NCBI GenBank assembly: GCA_004557075.1
Contig: SFEX01000010.1
Span: 1-53,817 of the forward strand
Reading direction: 5' to 3'
Source of the DNA: Clostridiales bacterium
GTDB lineage: Bacteria; Bacillota; Clostridia; Oscillospirales; Oscillospiraceae
DNA length: 53,817 nt
Part shown: piece after piece, positions 43,337 to 53,817 of the stretch
Numbering within the stretch: the first letter of the stretch is position 1
How the letters are laid out: every line of letters starts with the position of its first letter
The notes under the pieces: generated by a model
What the model saw: only the letters and a program-made list of their open reading frames with translations
Database searches by the model: none
Told to the model about the DNA's origin: nothing
Program-made: the position numbers and the translations under genes

Positions 43337-43365
43337 TTGACTTGTTAACATCAAAAGAGTAAAAT
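43337..43365 (+). promoter_or_regulatory. Promoter of holB-ricT
   Basis: TTGACT, 17 bases and TAAAAT, about 33 bases before the holB start. Confidence 0.65.
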
Positions 43366-43398
43366 AAACTGATTAAAAGCATTTTTGCGGAGGCTGTT

Positions 43399-44175
43399 AT
43401 GGAAAAGCTCTCACATGCGTATATAATATCCTCGGCGTCCGAGGAGGCGGGTCTTGATAAAGCCTATGAGCTGGCGGCGAAAATGCTTTGCAGCGGCGCA
43501 GGGCAGCGACCCTGCGGTGTCTGCCGCGACTGCCGGAAGGTGAAAGCGCGGGTGCATCCCGATCTCACGATAGTTTCGCAGCTTGTTGACGATAAGGGCA
43601 ACAGGAAAAAGGAAATTCAGATCGATCAGATAAGGGACATGGGCGCGGACGCGTATGTGCTGCCGAACGAGGCCGCCGAAAAGGTGTATATCATCGAGCG
43701 CGCGGATACGATGAACGAGCGGGCGCAGAATGCGGCGCTGAAGCTTTTCGAGGAGCCGCCGAGGGGAGTTCATTTTGTCCTGTGCGCGCAGAATGCGGCG
43801 CGGCTGCTGCCGACTGTGCGCTCGCGCTGCGTGGAGCTGCACTGCGGCGACGCCGATGAGACCGAGGACAAGAATATCGCAGGGCTTGCCGATGAGTTTG
43901 TCGCTCTCTTAGAAGGCGGCGATGTGCCTAAGTTCACGGCATGGTGCTTCGGACATGAAAAGATGGATGCCCGAACGCTTTCCGACTTTCTTTTCGGAGT
44001 AAAACGGCGGCTTACGGAAAAGCTTAAAATAAGCCCCGATAAAAAGCGGATAATGGACAATATCGAGCTTATTGACCGCTGCCTTATGTATCAGACGGTC
44101 AATACGGGAGTAAAACACATATTTGGATTGCTGGCGGTCAGGTCGGCAATGGAAACGAGGAAACAAGTTGACTGA
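43399..44175 (+). CDS. holB: DNA polymerase III delta-prime subunit
   Basis: The 258-residue clamp-loader ATPase-like protein has the N-terminal HAYIISSASEEAG in place of a functional P-loop, a zinc site CGVCRDCRKV, and the sensor region ERADTMNERAQNAALKLFEEPP. RSRC replaces the SRC motif of active loaders in the usual way. The length is short compared with E. coli HolB (334 residues), as in Clostridia. It overlaps ricT by 8 bases. Confidence 0.9.
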   Translation: MEKLSHAYIISSASEEAGLDKAYELAAKMLCSGAGQRPCGVCRDCRKVKARVHPDLTIVSQLVDDKGNRKKEIQIDQIRDMGADAYVLPNEAAEKVYIIERADTMNERAQNAALKLFEEPPRGVHFVLCAQNAARLLPTVRSRCVELHCGDADETEDKNIAGLADEFVALLEGGDVPKFTAWCFGHEKMDARTLSDFLFGVKRRLTEKLKISPDKKRIMDNIELIDRCLMYQTVNTGVKHIFGLLAVRSAMETRKQVD

Positions 44176-45448
44176 AGTTATAAGCGTAAAATTCAAAAAC
44201 AGGGGCAAGAGCTACTATTTTGCCCCCAACGGCAAGAGCGTCAAGCAGGGCGAGCAGGTTATCGTAGAAACGAGCAAGGGGCTTGAGATCGCAGACTGCT
44301 CACGCGGCAACCACATGGTCGAGGACACCGCCGTCGTGCAGCCGCTCCGCCCGGTCATCCGCATCGCGACCCGCGATGACCTGCGCGTTGCGGAGATAAA
44401 CAAAAAGCGCGAGAAGGAGGCGTTTGAGATCTGCCAGCAGAAGATCGTCGAGCACGGTCTTAACATGAAGCTGGTCGATGTCGAATGCAATTTCGAGGGC
44501 AACAAGACGATGTTCTTCTTCACCTCCGACGGGCGCGTGGATTTCCGCGAGCTTGTAAAGGATCTGGCGGGCATATTCCGCAACCGCATCGAGCTTCGGC
44601 AGATCGGCGTCCGCGACGAGGCAAAAATGCTCGGCGGCCTCGGCATCTGCGGCAGACCCTTCTGCTGCAGCAGATTTATAGACGAGTTCCAGCCGGTGTC
44701 CACAAAAATGGCTAAGATGCAGTCGATGTCGCTCAACCCGAGCAAGATATCGGGAAGCTGCGGCAGACTGATGTGCTGCCTGAGATACGAGCAGGAGGCG
44801 TACGAGGAGCTTGTGAAAAGCGTCCCGAAGCAGGGTGCGTTCGTTGAGACTCCCGCCGGCTACGGCGTTGTCACGCAGGTAAATCTCCTGCGTCAGCTCG
44901 TCAAGGTCAAGCTTGACGGCGAGGGCGACGACACGGTAAAGACCTACCGCGCCGTCGAGGTCGCCGCAGTACCCGGCGGCAGACCCAAGGACGGCGAGAC
45001 TCCGCCCTCGGTGCTCAAATATATCCCCGAGCCGGAGGAGGAAGAGCAGGAGAACGAATGGGAGCTGCCCGAACTGCTCATAAACGGCGAGCCTGAGCCC
45101 GATAAACCGGAAATGCCCAAAAAGAGCCGCAGCAGCCGCCGGCGCAGCGGGAAAAAGCGCTCCGACAAGTCCCGCACCGAGGCAGCCCCTGAGACTGCTG
45201 AAAAGCCGGAGCCGGAGGAGAAGAAAAGTGTCAAGCCCAAGCCAAGGCCCAGACGCGGAAACGGCAGGAGACCGTCTGCCGGAGGTCAGCCTCCGAAGCA
45301 GGAGACAAATCCCGCCGAGCGCAGCGAAAGACCGAGGCAGTCCGAGCCCGATAAGGATGGCGCGGAGAAGAAGAAAAACAATAACCGCCGCCGCTATTAT
45401 CATCACGGCAAGCCCAAGAACAAAGGCGACGGAAAGGCAAAGCAGTAA
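44168..45448 (+). CDS. ricT: PSP1-domain protein RicT (YaaT)
   Basis: RicT is part of the Y-complex that steers RNase Y and phosphorelay in Bacillus; it is also called YaaT. The 426-residue protein has the PSP1 domain (about 60-190) with the Fe-S-binding Cys motifs GGLGICGRPFCCSRF and SGSCGRLMCCLRYE. A low-complexity, Lys/Arg/Pro/Glu-rich C-terminal tail of about 140 residues is longer than in Bacillus. The TTG at 44168 has a GAGGAAA site and overlaps the end of holB, the same order as in Bacillus. Confidence 0.9.
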   Translation: MTEVISVKFKNRGKSYYFAPNGKSVKQGEQVIVETSKGLEIADCSRGNHMVEDTAVVQPLRPVIRIATRDDLRVAEINKKREKEAFEICQQKIVEHGLNMKLVDVECNFEGNKTMFFFTSDGRVDFRELVKDLAGIFRNRIELRQIGVRDEAKMLGGLGICGRPFCCSRFIDEFQPVSTKMAKMQSMSLNPSKISGSCGRLMCCLRYEQEAYEELVKSVPKQGAFVETPAGYGVVTQVNLLRQLVKVKLDGEGDDTVKTYRAVEVAAVPGGRPKDGETPPSVLKYIPEPEEEEQENEWELPELLINGEPEPDKPEMPKKSRSSRRRSGKKRSDKSRTEAAPETAEKPEPEEKKSVKPKPRPRRGNGRRPSAGGQPPKQETNPAERSERPRQSEPDKDGAEKKKNNNRRRYYHHGKPKNKGDGKAKQ

Positions 45449-45481
45449 GACCATTGACGGTATGACCCCGAGGATTAAGCT

Positions 45482-46003
45482 ATGAAAAACACAGAAAATT
45501 CAAATAACGCAAAGAAAAAGCATGGAATAAGCAATATGAGCATGAAAACGAAGTGGCTGATTACGGGCGGGCTCTGCGTTCTGGCAGTGCTCACGGTCAT
45601 TCTCTGCGCCGCAGACGGCTGCTTTGACTTTAAGCCCGGCTCTGTTCAGGCAAACGACAAGACCGTGCTCGAGAGCGCGACGCCCGCAAGCAATGTCGAC
45701 AGCGGCAATAGCGCCGTTAAGTACAAGGTGCTCGTCACCGCCGGAAACGGCGGCAGCGCCGACCCCAACGGCAGCGTGTCGGTCAATGAATGGGGCAGCC
45801 TGACGGTCAAATTTACGCCCGACGAGGGCTATGAGATCCAGGCAGTCACCGTTGACGGCGATGATAAGGGCGCTGTGGAGAGCTACACTCTCTCCTATGT
45901 CACCTCAGACCACAGTATCGTGGCTACATTTGCGAAGATACCCGAGCCTACGCCGACCGTTCAGCCCACTGCCAACGTTCCCAATTCGGACGGAGAGGAT
46001 TAA
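45482..46003 (+). CDS. Membrane-anchored protein with an InlB-B-like repeat, unknown function
   Basis: The 173-residue protein has a basic N-terminus, one membrane segment (about 23-45) and an extracytoplasmic beta domain. That domain resembles divergent InlB B-repeats: VTAGNGGSADPNGSVSVNEW followed by LTVKFTPDEGYEIQAVTVDG. It ends in a Pro/Thr-rich tail. It probably sits on the cell surface. It is between ricT and the exchanger with short gaps, but no functional link is seen. Confidence 0.72.
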   Translation: MKNTENSNNAKKKHGISNMSMKTKWLITGGLCVLAVLTVILCAADGCFDFKPGSVQANDKTVLESATPASNVDSGNSAVKYKVLVTAGNGGSADPNGSVSVNEWGSLTVKFTPDEGYEIQAVTVDGDDKGAVESYTLSYVTSDHSIVATFAKIPEPTPTVQPTANVPNSDGED

Positions 46004-46009
46004 TAGAAT

Positions 46010-46963
46010 ATGGATACAGTAATTACGGTTGCCCTGTTCGCGCTCGGACTGCTTTTGATAATCAAGGGCGGCGACTGGTTTGTTGACGCCGCCGTTTGGA
46101 TAGCAAATGCGACGGGGATACCAAAGTTTATAATCGGCGCAACGGTAGTGAGCTTAGCCACGACTCTGCCGGAGCTGACGGTGTCCGTGACGGGCGTTAT
46201 TGACGGGGAGCTTGACATGGCGGTAGGCAACGCTATCGGCTCGGTCACGGCGAATATCGGACTTATCATGGGCATTTCGCTCGTGTGCCTTCCGGCGGTT
46301 ATAAAGCGCAGCCAGTTCTGGCCGAAAGCGGTTCTCATGGTCGCGGCGTCGGCGCTGCTGTGGCTGACGTGCAGCGGCGGCGAGCTTACCCTCACCGAGG
46401 GCCTGCTGCTGCTTGTGATATTCGCGCTGTTTATCTATGATAATATCCGCAGCGCAAAGCAGAATATCAGCAGCGAGGAAAGGGAGAGCGTGGATAAAAA
46501 GGCGCTGCCCAAAATGCTGCTGCTGTTTGTACTCGGCATTGCGGCGATAGTTGTCGGCTCGCAGCTTCTCATAGATTATGGCTGCAAGATCGCGGTTCTG
46601 CTCGGCGTGCCATCGGCAATAATCGGCGTAACGATGGTTGCCATCGGAACCTCGCTTCCGGAGCTTGTGACAACGATCACGGCGATTGCGAAGAAGGAAT
46701 CGTCCATGTCCATAGGCAACATCATCGGCGCGAACGTCATCGACCTTACGCTGATACTGCCGATATGCTCCATGGTCGCCGGAGGCGGGCTGAAGATTGC
46801 CGAGCAGTCCTATGCTTTGGATATGCCCGTGTGCCTCGGCGTGGGGCTTCTGGCGATACTTCCCCCGCTCATCACCGGAAAGCTGCACCGCTGGCAGGGC
46901 GTGCTGCTGCTCCTGTGCTATGCGGCGTATGTCGCGGTGCTTGTAACTCAATACGGCGTATAA
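46010..46963 (+). CDS. Na+/Ca2+ exchanger-family (CaxA/YrbG-type) antiporter
   Basis: The 317-residue protein has about ten membrane segments in two inverted halves. Each half carries the alpha repeat: GATVVSLATTLPELTVSVTG with GNAIGSVTANIGLI, and GVTMVAIGTSLPELVTTITA with GNIIGANVIDLT. The acidic ion-binding Glu residues in the LPE motifs are present in both halves. It moves Ca2+ against Na+ or H+. It follows the surface protein by 6 bases and ends at a terminator. Confidence 0.92.
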   Translation: MDTVITVALFALGLLLIIKGGDWFVDAAVWIANATGIPKFIIGATVVSLATTLPELTVSVTGVIDGELDMAVGNAIGSVTANIGLIMGISLVCLPAVIKRSQFWPKAVLMVAASALLWLTCSGGELTLTEGLLLLVIFALFIYDNIRSAKQNISSEERESVDKKALPKMLLLFVLGIAAIVVGSQLLIDYGCKIAVLLGVPSAIIGVTMVAIGTSLPELVTTITAIAKKESSMSIGNIIGANVIDLTLILPICSMVAGGGLKIAEQSYALDMPVCLGVGLLAILPPLITGKLHRWQGVLLLLCYAAYVAVLVTQYGV

Positions 46964-46980
46964 ATAATAACCGGCAATAA

Positions 46981-47011
46981 AAATGCTCTGTTCAAACGAA
47001 CAGAGCATTTT
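46981..47011. terminator. Terminator between the exchanger and the converging lysozyme gene
   Basis: Perfect 13-bp arms (AAATGCTCTGTTC and complement) around AAAC form a hairpin with only a short T-run; it can serve both strands. Confidence 0.8.
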
Positions 47012-47023
47012 GCTATATTCTTT

Positions 47024-48415
47024 TTACAGCATGCCGCCGGTAAAGCGCATCATCATGGTCGCGACCTGAGCGCGGTTAGCGCCGGTTTTGGGGCTGAGCG
47101 TTGTGGCGGTAGTGCCGTTTATAATACCCTCTCCGACAGCCCAGCACATACTCTCGCGGGCAAATTCACCGACGTCCTTCGCGTCAGAGAAGCCGCCGAT
47201 ATCGGAGTAATTGTTGGTATCGTAGCCCTTGTAATTTGCGTAGCTGTGCAGGAAAACGGCAAGCTGCTCGCGCGTGAGAGTGCCGTTTGCACCGAAGGTG
47301 CCGTCCTGCCAGCCGTTTGCGATGCGATTGTCCGAAGCCCAGAGAATGGCGTCGTGATACGCATTGTCAGCAAGATCGGAGAAGGGGTTTTCAATGCCGC
47401 TGACGTCGGGCGAACCCTCAAGCCTGTAGAGCACGGTCACGAGCATACCGCGGCTCATTACAACGCCGGGGCTGAAGGTGGTTCCGGTAGTGCCGTTGAA
47501 CATGTTGTTGGATACAACGTAGTCTATCGCGTCGTGAGCCCAGAAGTCAGGCGTGATGTCGGTGAATTTTTTTGAGGGGCAGTTATCGCCGAGAGCGCAG
47601 CCGCCATTCCATACCGCGATAAGAGAGCGGTTCTTGTTTGCGATAGTGGAGGCGGTGATCGGCGTGACAGGCTTTCCGTTTTCATCCGTCTCCGCCCAGT
47701 AGCTCGGAGCTTGTCCCGAAGCCGAGACTGCCGCGGGCAGAGTGCCGTAGGGCTGATCCTTGTAGAATATCGCAACGCGGTTGCCGCTTGCAAGCGTGCC
47801 GCCGTTGGGGTTTAGAATGGTGTAGACAAAATGGGTGTTATCGGTGTGATAGTTGTTGTACAGGAAAATCTCCGCCTCGTTTATACGGCGGGTTATCAGC
47901 CCGGGCAGTATCTTGCGCGCGGAGGAGCACAGCACGCCGAAAGCGTCGGCGATCTCAAGATCGGGCAGCCGATTGCCGCTTGCGTCCTTAAAGCCGGACT
48001 GAACGTAATTTGCAAGCCGCCAGTCGCCGGAGTTTGCTTCGACCCAATACGCGCCAAAGTTATATGTAATGCTTACGAGAGCGTCAAACTGATTCTGATT
48101 CAAATTCAGCTTGTATTGATCGTTCCATTTGTTCACAGAATCCTCAAAGGTTTTTATGTCGCTGTTAAAAAGATCCTCGGCTATCTGCGGATTCATCGGC
48201 ATTCCAACATATACGTCTGGACCGCTATGCCCCCAGCCGATGGTCAAATAAGCCTCTCCTTCGTTCAGATATGCATCTTCCCTGTAACCCTCGTAAGACT
48301 TGATGAGGGTCTTAAGATTCTCACTGGCCTGCATACTGCTGTCGGCCGCAGCGGTAAGGGGAAAGAGAGTCAGCAGCATTACGAGCGCAAGCAGCATAGA
48401 TATGTATCGCTTCAT
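47024..48415 (-). CDS. Secreted GH24 (phage-type) lysozyme with three SLH domains
   Basis: The 463-residue protein has a signal peptide (about 1-24) and a GH24 muramidase domain (about 30-195). It shows the catalytic Glu in KSYEGYREDAY, the Thr in LTIGWGH, and the late RRINEAEIFLY typical of T4- and P22-like endolysins. A short spacer with IFYKDQPYGTLPA (about 215-265) and three SLH domains (about 280-463) follow. It should cleave peptidoglycan and stay attached to the wall polymer. Unlike phage endolysins it is in a chromosomal setting without holin or phage genes. The start has an AGGAGG site. Confidence 0.88.
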   Translation of the reverse strand: MKRYISMLLALVMLLTLFPLTAAADSSMQASENLKTLIKSYEGYREDAYLNEGEAYLTIGWGHSGPDVYVGMPMNPQIAEDLFNSDIKTFEDSVNKWNDQYKLNLNQNQFDALVSITYNFGAYWVEANSGDWRLANYVQSGFKDASGNRLPDLEIADAFGVLCSSARKILPGLITRRINEAEIFLYNNYHTDNTHFVYTILNPNGGTLASGNRVAIFYKDQPYGTLPAAVSASGQAPSYWAETDENGKPVTPITASTIANKNRSLIAVWNGGCALGDNCPSKKFTDITPDFWAHDAIDYVVSNNMFNGTTGTTFSPGVVMSRGMLVTVLYRLEGSPDVSGIENPFSDLADNAYHDAILWASDNRIANGWQDGTFGANGTLTREQLAVFLHSYANYKGYDTNNYSDIGGFSDAKDVGEFARESMCWAVGEGIINGTTATTLSPKTGANRAQVATMMMRFTGGML

Positions 48416-48629
48416 GCAGAAACCTCCTTATTCTTTATCGTGTATGTTGTCGTAAAAAATAACATAATAATGTTATAGCGGCATTTTAACAAAAAAGTAT
48501 TGAAAAATCAAGGTTTTTCGTGTCGATGCCGATATTTGTCAAAATTGGAGTGGAGCGCTGCGCTGTTTTGAAGTAGAAAAATGACGGGATTGTGGGGAGA
48601 AAATGAGAGTTATTTGTCACGGCAGCTTA

Positions 48630-48658
48630 TTGACATATCAGGCGGAATATTATAAAAT
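48630..48658 (+). promoter_or_regulatory. Promoter of nadE-purB-purA-guaA
   Basis: TTGACA, 17 bases and TAAAAT, about 57 bases before the nadE start. The rest of the gap 48416-48714 is AT-rich with no other recognisable element; no purine riboswitch is present. Confidence 0.65.
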
Positions 48659-48714
48659 TTTACGGTATGTTTTTATGTTATGAAGCGCTTATAAAATGAA
48701 TGGAGCTGATTTCA

Positions 48715-49452
48715 ATGCGCGATTACAGCAAGGAATTTTCTGAAAGAGTGAGCTTTATAAGGGAGCTTGTGGCAAGCAGCGGCGTTGACGGCATCGTGTT
48801 CGGCAACTCCGGCGGCAAGGACTCCGCGCTGGTAGGCATTCTCTGCAAATTTGCCTGCGAAAACACCGTGGGTATCATGATGCCATGTGCCTCGAAGCGC
48901 AACTTTGAGCAGGATATGAAGGACGCAAAGGAGCTTGCGGAGCATTTCGGCATTGAGAGCAGGGTTATCGACCTCACCGACGTGCGTCAGGCCGAGATAG
49001 ACAGGCTCCAGGGCATAACCACCCTCACGAACGCGGCTGTGAACAATATCGCGCCCCGCCTGCGCATGACGACGCTGTACGCCGTCGCCGCGAGCGAGCA
49101 TCGCCTTGTCGCCGGTACCGGCAACCGCAGCGAGCGCTACATGGGCTATTTCACGAAGTGGGGCGACGGAGCCTGCGACTTTAACCCCATAGTCGACCTG
49201 ACCGCCACCGAGATCATTGAATTTCTCAAGTGGCTCACAGCGCCCGGCAGCATAATCAACAAAGCCCCCTCCGCCGGACTTTTCGACGGACAGACCGACG
49301 AGGACGAGATGGGCGTTACCTACAACGCGATAGACACCTATCTGACCACGGGCGAAGTCTCCGAGCGGGACAAGAAGATAATTGAACGCTTCCACCGCAA
49401 CAGCGGCCACAAGAGAACGGGAATAACCGTATTTAAGGAAATAGATGAGTAA
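48715..49452 (+). CDS. nadE: NH3-dependent NAD+ synthetase
   Basis: NadE turns deamido-NAD into NAD using ATP and ammonia. The 245-residue protein has the PP-loop FGNSGGKDSALVG, the region VAGTGNRSERYMGYFTKWGDG and the C-terminal NKAPSAGLFDGQTDEDEMG. There is no glutaminase domain. The ATG at 48715 has GGAG 8 bases upstream; an earlier ATG at 48700 overlaps that site. It overlaps purB by 8 bases. Confidence 0.95.
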   Translation: MRDYSKEFSERVSFIRELVASSGVDGIVFGNSGGKDSALVGILCKFACENTVGIMMPCASKRNFEQDMKDAKELAEHFGIESRVIDLTDVRQAEIDRLQGITTLTNAAVNNIAPRLRMTTLYAVAASEHRLVAGTGNRSERYMGYFTKWGDGACDFNPIVDLTATEIIEFLKWLTAPGSIINKAPSAGLFDGQTDEDEMGVTYNAIDTYLTTGEVSERDKKIIERFHRNSGHKRTGITVFKEIDE

Positions 49453-50884
49453 TCACGAATTTTACGAAAGCCCCCTGTGCGGGCGCTATGCCGGAGAGGA
49501 GATGCGAAGGCTCTTTTCCGATGACTTCAAATTTTCAACATGGCGTAGGCTGTGGATCGCCCTTGCCGAGAGCGAAAAGGAGCTTGGGCTTGACATAAGC
49601 AATGATGCGATAGAGCAGATGAAGGCGCATGTGACGGATATCGACTACGCCGCCGCCGCAGAGCATGAGCGCGAGGTGCGGCACGACGTTATGGCGCATG
49701 TGCTGACCTTCGGCGAGTGCTGCCCCGAGGCAAGGCCGATAATCCACCTCGGCGCGACGAGCTGCTACGTCGGCGATAACACGGATATCATACGCATGCG
49801 CGAGGCACTGCTGCTTGTGCGCCGCCAGCTTGTAAACGCCATAAACGAGCTGAAAAAATTTGCCTTGGAGCACAAGGGCGTGCCCACGCTCGCCTACACG
49901 CATTTTCAGGCCGCGCAGCCGACCACGGTCGGCAAGCGCGCAACGCTGTGGGCGTATGACCTCGTTAACGACCTTGAGCAGCTTGATTTTCAGCTCGGCA
50001 GGCTTGAGCTTTTAGGCTGCAAGGGCACGACCGGCACCGGCGCAAGCTTCCTTGAGCTGTTTGACGGCGACGAGGGCAAGGTAGAAGAGCTTGAGAGGCT
50101 TATAGCCGAAAAAATGGGCTTTTCAAAGTGCGCGCCCGTGAGCGGGCAGACATATTCGAGAAAATGCGACTTCGCGGTTTTGCAGGTGCTGTCCGGCATA
50201 GCGCAGAGCGCGTCGAAATTCTCGAGCGATATCCGCCTGCTGTCTCACTTAAAGGAAGTGGACGAGCCCTTTGCCTCAAAGCAGATCGGCTCATCGGCGA
50301 TGGCGTATAAGCGAAACCCCATGCGTTCCGAGCGCATAGCCTCGCTTTCGCGCTTTGTCATAAACGATGTGCAGAACGCGGCGTTTACGGCGGCATCCCA
50401 GTGGCTTGAGCGTACGCTCGACGATTCGGCAAACCGCCGCCTGAGCATACCCGAGGCATTCCTCGCCGTGGACGGCATCATGAACCTGTATATAAACGTC
50501 ATCTCCGGCATGAGGGTCTACCCCGCCGTGGCGCAGAAGCATCTTAACGAGGAGCTGCCGTTCATGGCAAGCGAGAATATCCTCATGTACTGTGTCAAAA
50601 ACAAGGGCGCCGACCGTCAGGCTTTGCATGAGCGCATAAGAGTCCACTCCGTCGCCGCCGCCGAACAGGTAAAGCTGCACGGCGGGGAAAACGACCTGCT
50701 TGAGCGCATCATGGATGACGCAGCTTTTGAGCTGTCGGCAGAGGAACTGAAGGAACTGTGCTCACCCGAGGGCTTTACCGGCATGGCCGAGCACCAGACC
50801 GAAAAATTCATAAAAGAGTATCTTGATCCCGTCATCGAGGCCAACAAGGAGCTGCTGGGTCTTGAGGCGAGCGTAAATGTATAA
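49445..50884 (+). CDS. purB: Adenylosuccinate lyase
   Basis: PurB splits SAICAR and adenylosuccinate in purine synthesis. The 479-residue fumarase-superfamily protein has HLGATSCYVGDNTD, THFQAAQPTTVGKRA and the signature SSAMAYKRNPMRSER. The length and the YESPLCGRYAG N-terminus match the Clostridia type. It overlaps nadE and precedes purA by 9 bases, forming the AMP branch with it. Confidence 0.96.
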   Translation: MSNHEFYESPLCGRYAGEEMRRLFSDDFKFSTWRRLWIALAESEKELGLDISNDAIEQMKAHVTDIDYAAAAEHEREVRHDVMAHVLTFGECCPEARPIIHLGATSCYVGDNTDIIRMREALLLVRRQLVNAINELKKFALEHKGVPTLAYTHFQAAQPTTVGKRATLWAYDLVNDLEQLDFQLGRLELLGCKGTTGTGASFLELFDGDEGKVEELERLIAEKMGFSKCAPVSGQTYSRKCDFAVLQVLSGIAQSASKFSSDIRLLSHLKEVDEPFASKQIGSSAMAYKRNPMRSERIASLSRFVINDVQNAAFTAASQWLERTLDDSANRRLSIPEAFLAVDGIMNLYINVISGMRVYPAVAQKHLNEELPFMASENILMYCVKNKGADRQALHERIRVHSVAAAEQVKLHGGENDLLERIMDDAAFELSAEELKELCSPEGFTGMAEHQTEKFIKEYLDPVIEANKELLGLEASVNV

Positions 50885-50893
50885 AGGAGCAAA

Positions 50894-52174
50894 ATGATGT
50901 TAACTGCAATAGTAGGCACAAACTGGGGCGACGAGGGAAAGGGCCGCATGGTCGATCTGCTCTCGGAGAAGTACGATATCGTTGTCCGCTATCAGGGTGG
51001 CAACAACGCCGGTCACACCGTCGTCAACGACAAGGGCAAGTTCATATTAAACCTCCTTCCCTCCGGCATCCTGCGCGACGATACCGTGAACGTTCTGGGC
51101 ACGGGCATCGTCATCGATCTTGAGCACCTGACGCACGAGGTCGAGAGGCTTCGCGCGGGCGGCATAAAGATAAGCCCCGAAAACCTCAAGATAAGCGACC
51201 GCGCGACCATATGTATGCCCTATCACAAGCTCCTTGACGGCCTTGAGGAGGATCGCCTCGGAGATAAGAAATTCGGCTCGACCCGCCGCGGCATCTCCCC
51301 CGTGTATTCGGATAAGTACATGAAGAAAACCCTGCGCATGGGCGATCTGAGAAATCTCTCAAAGCTTCGCCAGCGCATAGCGGATATCATCGAATGGAAA
51401 AACCTCACGGTCGAGCGCGGCTACGGCCATGAGCCTGTGCAGACCGACGATATCATGAACTGGCTTGAGACTTACGGCCTGCCCTTTGCAGAGCATGTGT
51501 GCGATACGACGCTGTATCTCACAGAGCAGGTCAAAAACGGCAAGTCCGTTATGTTCGAGGCGCAGCTCGGCGCTCTGCGCGATATCGACTACGGCATCTA
51601 CCCCTATACCTCCGCATCTACCACCCTTGCGGCATACGCGCCCATCGGCGCCGGTGTTCCGCAGCTCAAGCTCGATGAGAGCATCGGCATCATGAAGGCG
51701 TATTCAAGCTGCGTTGGCGAAGGCCCGTTCACCTGCGAGATGTTCGGCGAGGAGGCCGAGGCTCTGCGCGAGGCGGGCGGAGAATACGGCGCCGCCACCG
51801 GCAGACCCCGCAGAGTCGGCGGCTTCGACGTTGTTGCCTCACGCTACGGCGCGATGATGCAGGGCTGCACCTGCATTGCGCTGACGAAGCTCGACGTTAT
51901 GAGCTATATGGACAAGATTCCCGTCTGCGTCGCCTATGAGCTTGACGGCAAGCGCATCGACTACTTCCCCGGCAACATCGACGAGCTTGAGCGCGCAAAG
52001 CCCATTTATGAGTATGTCGAGGGCTTCGGCTGCGATATATCCGGCTGCCGCCGTCCCGAGGATCTGCCCAAGGCCGCATACGACTATGTTAAGTACATCG
52101 AAAAGGAAATGGGCTGCCCCATTAAGTACGTCTCCGTCAGCGCCGAGCGCGACGGATATATAGAAATGTTTTAA
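50894..52174 (+). CDS. purA: Adenylosuccinate synthetase
   Basis: PurA joins IMP and aspartate with GTP. The 426-residue protein has the GTP-binding WGDEGKGRMVDLLSE, the catalytic GGNNAGHTV with the essential His, GSTRRGISPVY and the C-terminal GRPRRVGGFDVV. It starts at ATG-ATG (50894 or 50897) with a GGAG site. Confidence 0.96.
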   Translation: MMLTAIVGTNWGDEGKGRMVDLLSEKYDIVVRYQGGNNAGHTVVNDKGKFILNLLPSGILRDDTVNVLGTGIVIDLEHLTHEVERLRAGGIKISPENLKISDRATICMPYHKLLDGLEEDRLGDKKFGSTRRGISPVYSDKYMKKTLRMGDLRNLSKLRQRIADIIEWKNLTVERGYGHEPVQTDDIMNWLETYGLPFAEHVCDTTLYLTEQVKNGKSVMFEAQLGALRDIDYGIYPYTSASTTLAAYAPIGAGVPQLKLDESIGIMKAYSSCVGEGPFTCEMFGEEAEALREAGGEYGAATGRPRRVGGFDVVASRYGAMMQGCTCIALTKLDVMSYMDKIPVCVAYELDGKRIDYFPGNIDELERAKPIYEYVEGFGCDISGCRRPEDLPKAAYDYVKYIEKEMGCPIKYVSVSAERDGYIEMF

Positions 52175-52188
52175 CAGGGGGATAAAAG

Positions 52189-53730
<1,542 letters not shown>

Positions 53731-53817
53731 CGCTCGAAACGGCGAAAACCCGCATGAATACAGGCTTTTTTGCCCGTCCATACTGCTCTTGATACTGGAT
53801 TGATACTATTTGTGTCC

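Noticed and set aside
48416..48714. Purine riboswitch or PurR-type box before nadE-purB
   Set aside because: No conserved purine aptamer core or PurBox is visible; only a plain sigma-A promoter was found.

Overview
The window looks like a chromosomal segment of a Gram-positive, spore-forming gut-type Clostridia, probably of the Oscillospiraceae (inference). The grounds are a moderately high GC content, AGGAGG-type ribosome sites with frequent TTG/GTG starts, spoVAC and ricT, many intrinsic terminators, ECF-type vitamin transporters (QueT, ThiT) and a rich set of S-layer-homology (SLH) surface proteins. No rRNA, tRNA, CRISPR array, transposase or phage structural gene is visible.

Layout. 1-5.2 kb: greA, a MalY/PatB-type C-S lyase, and a minus-strand pair of a large Fe-S flavoprotein and hypA. 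5.3-8.5 kb: a TetR regulator whose last codons lie inside a dispersed repeat, then a minus-strand operon of racemase, siderophore/cobalamin-type binding lipoprotein and TraX-like membrane protein. 8.6-16.7 kb: a seven-gene plus-strand operon made of a membrane-anchored transglutaminase-like protein and a dlt-like set (adenylation enzyme, carrier protein, MBOAT acyltransferase, SGNH protein with a Cys nucleophile), followed by a lipoprotein and a Sel1-repeat protein. This is the best candidate for a little-described system, probably acylating or otherwise modifying a cell-surface polymer. 17-18.5 kb: a 52-codon gene, an XRE regulator under a 17-bp perfect inverted repeat, spoVAC and an unknown gene.

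18.6-29 kb: murI-ywiB-argS, a zinc-ribbon/XRE divergent pair, typA flanked by two paralogous leucine-rich-repeat SLH proteins, then psuG and an unknown membrane protein. 29.3-35 kb: an SLH-anchored 5'-nucleotidase, a 0.9-kb gene graveyard (cupin and MerR 3' halves joined by a deletion, a 39-bp argS-like insertion, an MFS stub, an orphan promoter-terminator unit), a GntR/FCD regulator with a clear operator pair, and galE. 35-40 kb: an SLH-anchored metallophosphoesterase, queH-queT from an apparently leaderless promoter, and a TPP riboswitch with thiT.

40-47 kb: rpmH-rnpA-yidD-yidC-jag, acpP, holB-ricT, an unknown surface protein and a Na+/Ca2+ exchanger-family protein. 47-53.8 kb: an SLH-anchored GH24 lysozyme, then nadE-purB-purA-guaA. 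The window ends 87 bp after guaA, a gene whose 3' end is a known island integration site.

Six copies of a composite intergenic repeat, at about 5.3, 16.9, 27.2, 27.4, 35.1 and 40.0 kb, tie the accessory parts together. Longer gene-free stretches (16.75-17.02, 27.04-27.53, 34.90-35.19, 39.97-40.22 and 48.42-48.71 kb) hold these repeats, promoters and leaders. Positions 1-113 hold no gene I can recognise.
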